Of a stretch of 64,000 bases of DNA, positions 19,301 to 27,151 are shown piece by piece; the first letter of the stretch is position 1; each line of letters starts with the position of its first letter. The translations under genes and the position numbers were made by a program. The DNA is from JACRCG01 sp964524835. Lineage in GTDB: Bacteria > Desulfobacterota > Desulfuromonadia > Geobacterales > Pseudopelobacteraceae. The notes under the pieces were generated by a model. The model had not been told where the DNA came from. It ran no database searches and worked only from the letters and a program-made list of their open reading frames with translations. The stretch lies in NCBI GenBank assembly GCA_964524835.1, contig CAZGEG010000003.1, positions 1 to 64,000 on the forward strand, written 5' to 3'.

Positions 19301-22070
19301 AGGCACCGGTATAGGTTCCGGCAGCATGCTTGGCCACATTGGCAGGGTAACCGTTGGTAACGTCTATGTTGCCGTCGCCGTGAGCAGCCCCGCCGCTGGA
19401 TCCGGCAACCGCACCGTTGTGGCATTGATTACAGAGGGCGCCGGGACGCGCCATATGCTTGCCATGGCTGCCGGTAGCAGGCGCGCTATCTGTACCGAAG
19501 GCTCCGCCGCCGTTATGGCAGGCGGCACAACCGGATGCTATCACCGCCCCCCAGACTGGGGTCGTTACCGTTGCCGGACCATACGGATCGGCATGACAAC
19601 TTGCATTGGTACAGCTGCCATACCCTGTCCCGGGAGTAACGCTCCCCCCTTTTGAATATATCGCGCCGGCCCCGCTTCCCGAAAAAGAGAGCTCGATTGT
19701 CCCGTCAGCATGTTTTGCCGTCGCCGCGAACGGCGGATTGGGATCCTTGCCGGCTCCGTTATGGCAGGTCGGGCAGCTGTACCCTGCTGTTATAACATGC
19801 TGGACATGACTTCCGGCACCTGCACCGCTGGACGCCATGTTGACGTGACAACTGCCGCACGTGACGGGCCCTGCTCCCCAAACAGGGGAGAAATACTTCG
19901 TAGGTGCACCCACCCCCCCACTCCCCTGAACGTTGCTGTGACAGTAGACAGCGGAGCAGCCGGCATACCCCTCTCCAGGGTTATTGCTCCCCTGGGCATA
20001 ACCGGGAGTTGTCCCGTTGTTTGCGGCAATGCCGGTGAAACCAATGGTGATGGTTCCATCCACGTGGGAGGCAACGGGCACGGAAGCGCCTGTTGCTGAA
20101 TAGCCGGCGCCATGGCAGACGGAGCAATCAAAGGCATACCCCTGGACATGACGCTTGTGGCTGCCGGTTGCAGAGGAGATGTTGGCAAGCTTAACCATGG
20201 AAGCGTGGCAGGATCCGCAGGTCATCGTGGCGGCGTTCCAGGTCAGGCCTGGAGAGAAGGTAGTCGGGGCTCCCACTCCTGCCGCTCCCTGGACATTACT
20301 ATGGCAATAGAGGTTCGAACAGGCGGCGGAAGCCTGGTCCCAGGAACCGCCATTTGCAAAAGCATTGAAGGCAACGTCCTTTACTCCGTTGGTGTGCATT
20401 GAGCGGGCGGTAATGTTGCTGAAAATGGCGGAGTTGCCGGATGCCGTCCCGGCATGGCAGACATTGCAGGTAAAGTTCACGTTTGCTGCATAGCCGTTAA
20501 CGTGCCTGGTGTGAGATGCCGACCATGTGGGAGCAGCTGCACCGGCCGCGCTGTGGCATCTACCGCACTCGCCGGCTGTGCCGATGATTGTCCCTTTGCC
20601 CCCGTTCCATGACGGGGTAATGGTTGTAATGCTGGTTCCCCCCCGTGGATTGGCGTTGCTGTGACAATAGACATTGGAGCATGTTTGCCCAGCAGTGTTA
20701 TAGGCCGGAGTCAGCCCGCCGGTTGCGGCAATGGTGCCGGTCGTCACGATGAATACATCCTGGAAGGTACCGGTCTGGTGGCTGTTGCCTTTATGGCAGC
20801 TTTCGCACGCCTTCTGGTATGGCGCACTGGCATGAGAGGCATGGCCGGAAAGGCTCTCATTGGTGAAGGAGGGAGCGTTCTGATAACCGGCGGCATATCC
20901 GCCGCCCCCTGCTATGTCAGACACCGGAGGATAGCCATGGCACGAGTTACATGACGTACTCAGATCCGCTGAAAAGGAACCTATGCTGTTGCCATGCAGA
21001 TGGCACCCATTACAGGTGGCATTTGTCTGGGTCAGGTGAAACTGGAATCCGGAATCGGTCGGAACTGCATGGCATGACTGGCACACACCGGTGCTTCCCG
21101 CTGACATGTAATTCTTGACCGTCGTGGAATTAAAAAACACCTGACCTCTGCCGGGGCCCATATCACGCTTGACCAGCCAAACATTCGGCACGCTTCCGTC
21201 GCCTTCGTCCACATGGGCGCCGTGGCAATCACCGCACTGGATGTTCTGGCCGCGACCGTTATGGGCAACTTTTCCGGCATGGCAGTTGGTGCAGATGTTT
21301 ATGCCGGCAGCCGTCGCGGCGCGACGGTCGGTGCGCAGCAGGTTGCCGTCAGAAGGCTTCAGATCGGAAAGGGTGGAGAAAGAGTCGAAAGTCGAGCTGT
21401 TGGAGTCGGTTGTGTGCACGCCGTGGCAGCTGCTGCAGGAAACCTTCCCGCCAGGAAGTTTCATGGCCGAGGTCGGGTTTGCCGGATTGGCGTTTACCGG
21501 AGGGAGGTTGAAGGCTGAGGAGTTTGCCGTTGTGACCTGCGGGTAAGCGACACCAACCGGATGGGTGCCTTTCGTCTGGTTTGTAGTATTCCGGCTGCTG
21601 TGGCAATCCAGGCACATCTGGTCGGCGTCGTTCGCCATCCGGAGGAACGGTTTGTTTACCTGTGAATGGGGATTGTGGCAGCGGACACAGGCGAGAGAGC
21701 CGGATGTCCTGCTCCGTACGCCGGTCATTGAAGCCTGAACGGGGGGTGCCGCTCCGGCACGTACGTTCGTGTCGGAGCCGTCCCAGCGGTGGGATATCTG
21801 GAACCGGTTGGCTACGCCGGATGTGTACCGGTCAAAGGGGTCTGCCGCGTCGCCCGGGGCAAAGGACTTGGCGCCCGCCCTGTGATCGCCGCCCCTGTGG
21901 CAGCTCAGGCAGATATTGTCATAACCGGTGCTCCCCAGGGTTTTGTGCGGCGAATGGCATGCGGCACACGTGAAATCGTGGGGTTGATTCGGTGTAACAG
22001 CCGATGCCTGGACAACAGGGGACAGGATAAATGCTGCTGCCGTCAATAAGATTATGGCCAGACTCTTCAT
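16338..22070 (-). CDS. Giant multihaem c-type cytochrome (about 36 CxxCH motifs)
   Basis: The 1910-residue exported protein carries a signal peptide (MKSLAIILLTAAAFILSPVVQASA). By hand count there are about 36 canonical CxxCH haem sites spread along almost the whole length, plus about ten CxnCH variants: six CxxxxCH (such as CSNVYCH), two CxxxCH, one CxxxxxCH and one CxCH. The alternation of CxxxxCH with CxxCH is the pattern I know from the Geobacter family TIGR01904. A module of about 92-105 residues containing NIDVTNGYPANVAKH repeats three times (encoded near 19351, 19074 and 18757). The last ~90 residues are haem-free. The ATG at 22068-22070 follows GGAG; an earlier ATG at 22118 hides the signal peptide. 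It is the last gene of the riboswitch-controlled conduit operon and probably extracellular. Confidence 0.9.
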   Translation of the reverse strand: MKSLAIILLTAAAFILSPVVQASAVTPNQPHDFTCAACHSPHKTLGSTGYDNICLSCHRGGDHRAGAKSFAPGDAADPFDRYTSGVANRFQISHRWDGSDTNVRAGAAPPVQASMTGVRSRTSGSLACVRCHNPHSQVNKPFLRMANDADQMCLDCHSSRNTTNQTKGTHPVGVAYPQVTTANSSAFNLPPVNANPANPTSAMKLPGGKVSCSSCHGVHTTDSNSSTFDSFSTLSDLKPSDGNLLRTDRRAATAAGINICTNCHAGKVAHNGRGQNIQCGDCHGAHVDEGDGSVPNVWLVKRDMGPGRGQVFFNSTTVKNYMSAGSTGVCQSCHAVPTDSGFQFHLTQTNATCNGCHLHGNSIGSFSADLSTSCNSCHGYPPVSDIAGGGGYAAGYQNAPSFTNESLSGHASHASAPYQKACESCHKGNSHQTGTFQDVFIVTTGTIAATGGLTPAYNTAGQTCSNVYCHSNANPRGGTSITTITPSWNGGKGTIIGTAGECGRCHSAAGAAAPTWSASHTRHVNGYAANVNFTCNVCHAGTASGNSAIFSNITARSMHTNGVKDVAFNAFANGGSWDQASAACSNLYCHSNVQGAAGVGAPTTFSPGLTWNAATMTCGSCHASMVKLANISSATGSHKRHVQGYAFDCSVCHGAGYSATGASVPVASHVDGTITIGFTGIAANNGTTPGYAQGSNNPGEGYAGCSAVYCHSNVQGSGGVGAPTKYFSPVWGAGPVTCGSCHVNMASSGAGAGSHVQHVITAGYSCPTCHNGAGKDPNPPFAATAKHADGTIELSFSGSGAGAIYSKGGSVTPGTGYGSCTNASCHADPYGPATVTTPVWGAVIASGCAACHNGGGAFGTDSAPATGSHGKHMARPGALCNQCHNGAVAGSSGGAAHGDGNIDVTNGYPANVAKHAAGTYTGACSTTCHSPTTAPVSTPTWGTASSCSSCHESTPTTGSHPLHSGLTVQALCISCHAGAVVDVNAGTSHLNGTIDVTNGYPANVAKHAPGSYAGTCATAAACHANPYGTSAIITPVWGVEAGNHCAGCHNGSGAFDAALGSPSTGSHAKHMALAGVLCNQCHAGAVKNSDGGSLHKNGNIDVTNGYPAIVAKHAAGTYTGTCSTAVCHGSGIVPWGGTLWSTTDQCGACHASNANGTVTQAAPFYNTAYPVKTTAATDAKVGAHTNHMSSQTLGVSASTACTDCHGAVTLSGATHMNGSTTFVWSALATKNGTLAPTYTAATGQCAATYCHGNSMPGGDTGGSNRSPVWNNPNYLPATISAAACGTCHGFPPSNAFGHPGGITIPAGFPATTSIGTTCSCHGNINTTGNSYATIFVNPALHINGILETPASGGHVFPYPGASHLSAAGVTPWSACTGCHNATATGVTYAAWASNGRGTAPNCTTCHIAGLKAPTGTSSCYDCHGASATDGKPNGGIGTGIGGSTFPNYSGSHTVHISKAGLTCDTCHSGAGTGALTHGNSNGVSKTAATVAFSGLVQPVWTSPNCTAACHVAARWGGRIGCVNCHSTAQAGTHGTPRDAVSTEFGLAWGHKKSGRGAVTDADCIVCHLEGEFASQAQSAKHADGNIDLRDPDGVGEVGITNISGTAFTFTKFATSFAAGSRTATGQTSNTDIANVLTQKFCLKCHDVNGATNATARSGAAPTQYLPFGTGSQNGAAYTVGLSAGVVGGVVNVDSMFATTNSTFHPVKGPQNNRYASGTRMAVPYGITKTAVADGIVMNCFDCHNAPTPLTSRTVAAHGSTAPNAYRGTVYDTTNTLCKVCHTGYTGTTSHHGAGSAFASNTNSGMTTYLTGQCQRCHASTNTAVRPVRAEDAHGFNRFAGTGTDALWPRGTTETYRPYAFMRNTTQWTTTSWKPLSGAGVPAGTATCGGNMTASGCGDNMTTYTPGGTYP

Positions 22071-22114
22071 GGTACGCTCCAAAACTGCCGGTTCCATATT
22101 CAACCGCCGGCATC

Positions 22115-22642
22115 TCATGGTTTCTGATATGTCACTACACGGACTGATGGGTCAATCTGGGGTGAAATATCAATAAGACCTTGCCCGACAACTTTGTACG
22201 AAAGGGTCTGCTGTATCTCCAGGGGGGAGAGTTCGGCTCCGGAAGAGGTCTCGTACGTTAGCCGGGCGATGTCAAGGTTGCCGCTGCCGAGGCCGATGGC
22301 GACATCATTAGGCAAGAGGATGAATTGCACCGTTCCCGTCACCTGATCATAACTCCCTGCCGGGACTGAACCGTTTGGATTCAGACCTTTGAGTCCGGTT
22401 TCACTTATCTGGAGAGAGCCGTCGGCATTGAGAATCGGAGCTGCCGTTTTCGGAAGCACGAATGTTACCTGAATTGAAGCGATCGGAAGTGAAGTCTGCG
22501 TAATCCCCTGTTTCAGGTTTGCGGACAAGATGATTCCCTTGTTCACAGGCAGAGGGAGTGAGCCCCCCCCCCCGCCTCCGCAGCCGGACAACAGTAACAG
22601 GAATAACGCAGCGAATGGACACAGTAGAGTAACTTTAGCCAT
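22115..22642 (-). CDS. Lipoprotein, possibly cohesin-like
   Basis: The 175-residue product has a lipoprotein signal (hydrophobic LLCPFAALFLLLL, lipobox LSGC) followed by a run of six glycines, which would act as a flexible tether. The remaining ~140 residues are beta-rich, with no cysteine. The order of strands (GIILSANLK, IASIQVTFVLP, GTVQFILLP, GNLDIARLTYE) resembles cohesin-type Ig-like domains, in which a final strand follows a G-x-G-x-x-x-x-A-x-L-x-x segment. This similarity is weak. What supports it is the neighbour: the next gene upstream in the operon ends in a dockerin. The ATG at 22640-22642 follows GAGGAG. Its end lies 45 bases before the giant cytochrome start. Confidence 0.5.
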   Translation of the reverse strand: MAKVTLLCPFAALFLLLLSGCGGGGGGSLPLPVNKGIILSANLKQGITQTSLPIASIQVTFVLPKTAAPILNADGSLQISETGLKGLNPNGSVPAGSYDQVTGTVQFILLPNDVAIGLGSGNLDIARLTYETSSGAELSPLEIQQTLSYKVVGQGLIDISPQIDPSVRVVTYQKP

Positions 22643-22665
22643 TTTCAACTCCTCACCTATTGCGG

Positions 22666-25413
22666 TCATCTGAGCCCCACAATCTTCTCAAGGATATAGA
22701 CCACGTCAAAAACATCCATTATGCCATCCGGCCTGGATACGCCGGTCAGCAGCGGCGCCACATCCCCCCTAAGCTTCTGCTCCGCAGTTGTGGGGTCAAG
22801 TACCAGCGCAAGCCTCAAGAGTCTAAAGGCATCCTTGATATCCACCAAACCATCACCATTCACGTCACCGTTCCTGGTGCTGTTACCCGCGGCATCGTCC
22901 GCATGGATATCGAGAGTTTTGAGGTCATAGGCCGCAGCTGTGCTGGCGTCTACCGTCTTGCTCCCGTCCGGATTGGCGGTAATCGTAACTCCAGTTACCG
23001 GCCCGTTCTTGTCAAGCACCACCGGGATGCCCTCACTGAAGGTTACTTTCAGTGGGTTGGCTGGATCAACCGCCGTAATCTTGGGCGCTGTCACGTCATA
23101 GACTAGATTTCGATAGGTTGTGACAGAATTGCCCAGCGGGTCTGTCGCAGTGATCGCAAGGGCATACTGAATTTCATCCGCGAGGTTAACCGGAATAGAA
23201 TAATTACCGCCACTCCCCACCGTCACCGGAACATCGGCACCGTTGAGAGTAGCGCTGATGGCTGCGCCGGCGGCAACCGTTCCGATTACGGTCTGCGTCG
23301 GCCGTCTCACCGAAACATCCCGGATTGGATCGGTTACGGCAAGGGCCGGAATTGCGGCATCACGGGTGACCGTTGTTTTTATCACCGAACTCTTCCCGGA
23401 GCTGTCAGTCACTTCGGCAACAATCGTATTTAGACCCGGTTCAAGCGGTATCGCTCCTGTCGTCGCCCACGAACCGTCGGCAGCCAGACTGATCTGGGTG
23501 AAAGGCACACCGTTGGCTGATCCGTTGTACAACAGCAGCCGCAGCGTATTTCCCGGCAGCACTTTTCCCTTTAGATTTACATCCGTCCCGTTTATGTATG
23601 CGCCGTCGGACGGCTCGGTAAATGCGACCGTCGGCAGTGCTTCATCCAGGGCAATGTTGCGTACGAATTCGGATTTGTTGCCTGCTGCATCAAGCGCGGC
23701 AATCGTAATCCTGTTAGCACCCGGTTTCAATGCAATCGTGGTACTGAAGGCATCGTTTGTAAACGTTACCTCAGCATCATTGACGGTTAATGAGACGAAG
23801 AAACTGTCCTGCGGAACCGTGCCGCTCACATTGAGAATCGGCTGAGCCGTTGTGCTTCCTTCCGGCAGTGTGGATACCTCAAGATCGGGGTTGGAGGCCA
23901 GCAGGGTAATGCGGGTCGTCGCCGACGAACTGTTGGCGCCGATTGAGGCGGTCGCGGTAATGGTATTTATTCCCGCTGCAAGTCCCGATACATTGCTTTG
24001 CCACGTTGTTGTCCCGGCAATAAAAGTTACCGGTGAAAAGGAAACACCCGCAGGCCCCGCCAGGGTGACTGCGGCACCCGCGTCCGCAGTACCGGAAAGT
24101 GCCTGCGCGGGGCTGTTAACCGGCACATCGAAAGGGGTAATGGTAACTTTGATCGCATTCGGATCAAAGATAATTGAAGAAGTTTTTGTTGTCGGGTTGG
24201 AGGCGGAATCCCGGGCGGTTACGGTGATGGTGTTTGCCCCGGCATTAAGCGCGCTTATGCCAGCCTGCCAAAATGATATGGATGCATCAGGCGCTGGAAA
24301 GAAGTCGACAGCACCCACAACCACTCCCAGCGGCGCGGTTATCTGGAGCTGCGCATCCTTCTCCACGCTCCCGCCGATCACCAATGCAGCGGTAAATGTC
24401 ACCGCAGGAGCGGGGTCTATGGTGAGAAGGGGCGGCGACGTGTCAGGCACCGGGGACGAAGCTACATTTATGCCGTAGATCGTTATATCCCCAGACCCGT
24501 TGGCGATGAGAAGCCGGGAGGTGGCGGGATCAAAGAGGGTATCCACCGGCACCTTGAGCTTGCCCGGTGCAGTACCGTACCCGCCGATGCTGCCGAGGGA
24601 TGTCCCCGCACCCTGCGGATCCACTATCTGCACTTCGCTCTGAAATGAATCGGAGACATAAATCCGCTGCAGTTTTTCCGGGATGTTTTTTGTGTACTCC
24701 AGAGAAACCGACTGGGGAGACGTGAAGGCGGGAGCCGTACCGTTCTGCACCCTGCCGCCAACGGAACGGATAAATCCGCCATTTGTATCGAAAAACTCGA
24801 GCCTGGAATTTCCGGTATCGGCAACCACAAGCTGCTGTGACACCCTGTCGAAGGCGATGGCGGTCGGGAGGGAGAGCTGCCCGGCAGATGAGCCATTAGT
24901 GCCGAAACTGTTGGACGGCTTGCCGGCTGAGCTGTTTGCCATGGTTACCGGCTGGCCGGATGCGGAAAATACCTGCACCACCGAGTCCAGCGTATCCACG
25001 ACATAGATGAGCCCGGTGCCATCCACCGCTACACCGCTCGCCTGTTTGAAAGGTGCCAATTGGAAGAGAATCGAACCGGTCGTCGTATTTATGACCGAAG
25101 CGCTGTTCCCGCTTGTTACGACCAGGTCACCGGCAGGGGTAACGGCAACGCCTCGCGCGCCCTTTACGGGAAATTTCTTTATCAGATTCCCCGTGCTATC
25201 GAACTGCAGGACCCCGCCATTGCGGGGGTCAGCGACGTAAACCCTGCCGCCGGCGTCGATAGCGAGACGGACAGGAGCAACGACACCGGTTATACGCCCC
25301 AGAAAGTTTGCCGCCGGGGGAAGCGCCGCCGACGCCGCTGAGACCATGAGCTGCAGCACAATTACGATACAGAGCATCAGGATATTAGTATTTCTTCTTA
25401 TAAACGGGTTCAT
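22666..25413 (-). CDS. NHL beta-propeller / Ig-like protein with C-terminal dockerin
   Basis: The 915-residue exported protein has a signal peptide (core LMLCIVIVLQLMVSAASA). Residues about 35-315 form an NHL-type beta-propeller with repeated RLAIDAGGRVYVADP/LVVADTGNSRLEFF phrases. From about 330 to 840 there are several Ig-like repeats, recognised by recurring NTITVTARDSA, NTITATAS, NRITIAALDAAGN and NTIVAEVTDSSG motifs. The last ~68 residues are a type I dockerin: a calcium loop DVNGDGLVDIKDA and a second loop DGIMDVFDV. It has no haem motifs. Such proteins commonly act as surface scaffolds. The ATG follows GGAGGCAAAGG. It lies between the 9-haem lipoprotein and the possible cohesin lipoprotein in the conduit operon. 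Confidence 0.8.
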   Translation of the reverse strand: MNPFIRRNTNILMLCIVIVLQLMVSAASAALPPAANFLGRITGVVAPVRLAIDAGGRVYVADPRNGGVLQFDSTGNLIKKFPVKGARGVAVTPAGDLVVTSGNSASVINTTTGSILFQLAPFKQASGVAVDGTGLIYVVDTLDSVVQVFSASGQPVTMANSSAGKPSNSFGTNGSSAGQLSLPTAIAFDRVSQQLVVADTGNSRLEFFDTNGGFIRSVGGRVQNGTAPAFTSPQSVSLEYTKNIPEKLQRIYVSDSFQSEVQIVDPQGAGTSLGSIGGYGTAPGKLKVPVDTLFDPATSRLLIANGSGDITIYGINVASSPVPDTSPPLLTIDPAPAVTFTAALVIGGSVEKDAQLQITAPLGVVVGAVDFFPAPDASISFWQAGISALNAGANTITVTARDSASNPTTKTSSIIFDPNAIKVTITPFDVPVNSPAQALSGTADAGAAVTLAGPAGVSFSPVTFIAGTTTWQSNVSGLAAGINTITATASIGANSSSATTRITLLASNPDLEVSTLPEGSTTAQPILNVSGTVPQDSFFVSLTVNDAEVTFTNDAFSTTIALKPGANRITIAALDAAGNKSEFVRNIALDEALPTVAFTEPSDGAYINGTDVNLKGKVLPGNTLRLLLYNGSANGVPFTQISLAADGSWATTGAIPLEPGLNTIVAEVTDSSGKSSVIKTTVTRDAAIPALAVTDPIRDVSVRRPTQTVIGTVAAGAAISATLNGADVPVTVGSGGNYSIPVNLADEIQYALAITATDPLGNSVTTYRNLVYDVTAPKITAVDPANPLKVTFSEGIPVVLDKNGPVTGVTITANPDGSKTVDASTAAAYDLKTLDIHADDAAGNSTRNGDVNGDGLVDIKDAFRLLRLALVLDPTTAEQKLRGDVAPLLTGVSRPDGIMDVFDVVYILEKIVGLR

Positions 25414-25463
25414 TCCTTTGCCTCCCGCCCAGGGGGTCAGCGTACGCTGCCCATGGTTCATGT

Positions 25464-26660
25464 CTATCTCCAGGTCTTACTGTTGTGGCACACTCCGACG
25501 GTGTAGGTTCCCGGCGGCGGGAACGTGCCAGGACTGCAGCTTGGAGTTGCGCTTGTATATCCGGGCACCCGTATGGTTGCGGAAGCAGGGAGTTCAAAGC
25601 CGCTTGTCGCCAAACCGCTGTAATGGCTGGCACCGGCATTTGTCCTGCTCATGTCATGGCAGTCGGTGCATTGGAGCCCCACGCCGGAAACATGTGTAGT
25701 GTGCTCGCCCGAATTGAAGCCGTTGAACTGGGCCGTGCCCGCAGTGTGGCAGGCGAGACAGCTGTTTGCCAGGTTTCCTCCCCATATCGGGGTTTTGACT
25801 CCACCATGGCATGACACGTTGGAACAACTGCCGTCGCTGTTTCCGGTCGCACTGCCTGATTTTGCATTGAAGGAGGGAGCAAAGGCCACGTCTGCCGTAC
25901 CGTTGCTGTGTTTGACTGTGCCGCTCCCAGCTCCGTTATGACAGGATCCGCATACACCTGCAACCCCCGCAAGTGCGTTGTGGACGGAATGGCTTCCCGA
26001 TGCCGGAGGGGTGGCATGACATGATCCGCATGTTCCGGCGGCAGGTATTGTTCCGGGTGTCAGCCCCGTATGGCACGAGCTGCAGGCGGGACCGACTCCG
26101 CCGGTCAAGTCGGCGCCATGACAGAGGGTGCAGCTGTTGCCCATGTTGCCGGCCGAAGAATGTCCATTCCAAGGGGATGTTGAACCTGTCAATGGCGGAT
26201 GTGCCGTAAAAGGTTTGTGGCAATCTTCACAGCCGTTGAGCAGCGAGCCAAGCGGCACGTTGAACCGGGGGTTGCTGCCCGGACCTCCGGCAGTTCCATG
26301 ACAACTCTGGCAGAATACAAGATCGCTTTTCGCCACCGGGCCGTGCAGCGCCCCGGCAATGAACGGGAGTTGGTGCGGCACGTTTCGCGGACCATGTCCT
26401 CCGGCATGGCACTGTCCCAGGCCGGCCTGATTGAAACAGTCGATCTTGGTGATGCCGCCTTTCAGGTCTATTCCGTGGCACTCGCGGCACTGATCACGAT
26501 TTTGTTGATAGGCGGCGCGGTGTCCGGTCAGCCAGCTGTCCGGATGTTTGCTGCTGCTGCCCAATGCCGGTGCCTTCTCGTTGTTCTTGCCGCAACCGAA
26601 GAGGACGCAGCAGGTTGCTGTCACGAAGAATATTTTGGACCAAGATGATTGTGAAGGCAT
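25464..26660 (-). CDS. Nine-haem c-type cytochrome lipoprotein
   Basis: The 398-residue product has a lipoprotein signal ending in VLFGC, so it should be anchored to a membrane, most likely the outer one. Nine canonical CxxCH sites are visible (CRECH, CQSCH, CEDCH, CTLCH, CSSCH, CGSCH twice, CLACH, CTDCH), plus one CxxxxCH (CSNVSCH). Two unusually wide C...CH pairs (CFNQAGLGQCH and the final CH with a distant Cys) may or may not bind haem. The ATG at 26658-26660 is preferred to a GTG three codons upstream, with GGAGAGG before it. In Geobacter-type conduits a lipoprotein like this carries electrons on the outer face of the porin. Confidence 0.88.
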   Translation of the reverse strand: MPSQSSWSKIFFVTATCCVLFGCGKNNEKAPALGSSSKHPDSWLTGHRAAYQQNRDQCRECHGIDLKGGITKIDCFNQAGLGQCHAGGHGPRNVPHQLPFIAGALHGPVAKSDLVFCQSCHGTAGGPGSNPRFNVPLGSLLNGCEDCHKPFTAHPPLTGSTSPWNGHSSAGNMGNSCTLCHGADLTGGVGPACSSCHTGLTPGTIPAAGTCGSCHATPPASGSHSVHNALAGVAGVCGSCHNGAGSGTVKHSNGTADVAFAPSFNAKSGSATGNSDGSCSNVSCHGGVKTPIWGGNLANSCLACHTAGTAQFNGFNSGEHTTHVSGVGLQCTDCHDMSRTNAGASHYSGLATSGFELPASATIRVPGYTSATPSCSPGTFPPPGTYTVGVCHNSKTWR

Positions 26661-26674
26661 AATATTCACCTCTC

Positions 26675-27151
26675 CTATTTATGGCAGGCGATGCAGCGTT
26701 CGTTATTGGCCCTGCCGTGGCAGCGGTAGCAGCCGGCAGGATCAAGTTTCCCTTCAATTTTGTGCAGGGTGATGAAATTGCCGCGATGCGGGAAATCCCG
26801 GTCCGGACGATTGCCATAGCGGGTGGACGGCTTCATTTCGACCTGGCTGGTATGGCAGTCGTTGCAGAAGGAGCTTTTGTGACAGGTGGAGCAAAGCCGG
26901 TCATCCGATGCGGCATAGAAGCGGTGATTCTTGACGAAGGACGGTGTATGGCTGAACGAGTCGAAGGCCTTCATGGTCCCTTTTTGCTGGTCTTCGTGGC
27001 ATTCGGCGCAGTTTACCTGCTGACCGACGGCCAGCGCCTCGGGATGAGAAGCTGGTAGTCCGGGAATCGTTTTCATCTGGGCGCAGGATGCTACTATGGC
27101 AAAAAGTCCGGCCAACGCCAGGAGCGGGAGCAGCAGTTTACAGGGTCTCAT
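26675..27151 (-). CDS. Five-haem c-type cytochrome lipoprotein
   Basis: The 158-residue product has a lipoprotein signal (LLLPLLALAGLFAIVASC) and five CxxCH motifs: CAECH, CSTCH, CNDCH, CYRCH and CIACH, the last one residue from the C-terminus. The spacing and extra histidines (SHTPSFVKNHRF, LHKI) fit bis-His ligation. It resembles the small cytochromes that sit on the periplasmic side of porin-cytochrome complexes, or the small Ext-type lipoproteins. Its start overlaps the porin stop by four bases and it ends 14 bp before the nine-haem gene, so it is tightly coupled in the operon. Confidence 0.87.
   Translation of the reverse strand: MRPCKLLLPLLALAGLFAIVASCAQMKTIPGLPASHPEALAVGQQVNCAECHEDQQKGTMKAFDSFSHTPSFVKNHRFYAASDDRLCSTCHKSSFCNDCHTSQVEMKPSTRYGNRPDRDFPHRGNFITLHKIEGKLDPAGCYRCHGRANNERCIACHK

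Noticed and set aside
18660..19520. Regularly spaced repeats that might be a CRISPR array
   Set aside because: Repeats are about 300 bases apart, in frame, and encode haem modules of the giant cytochrome.
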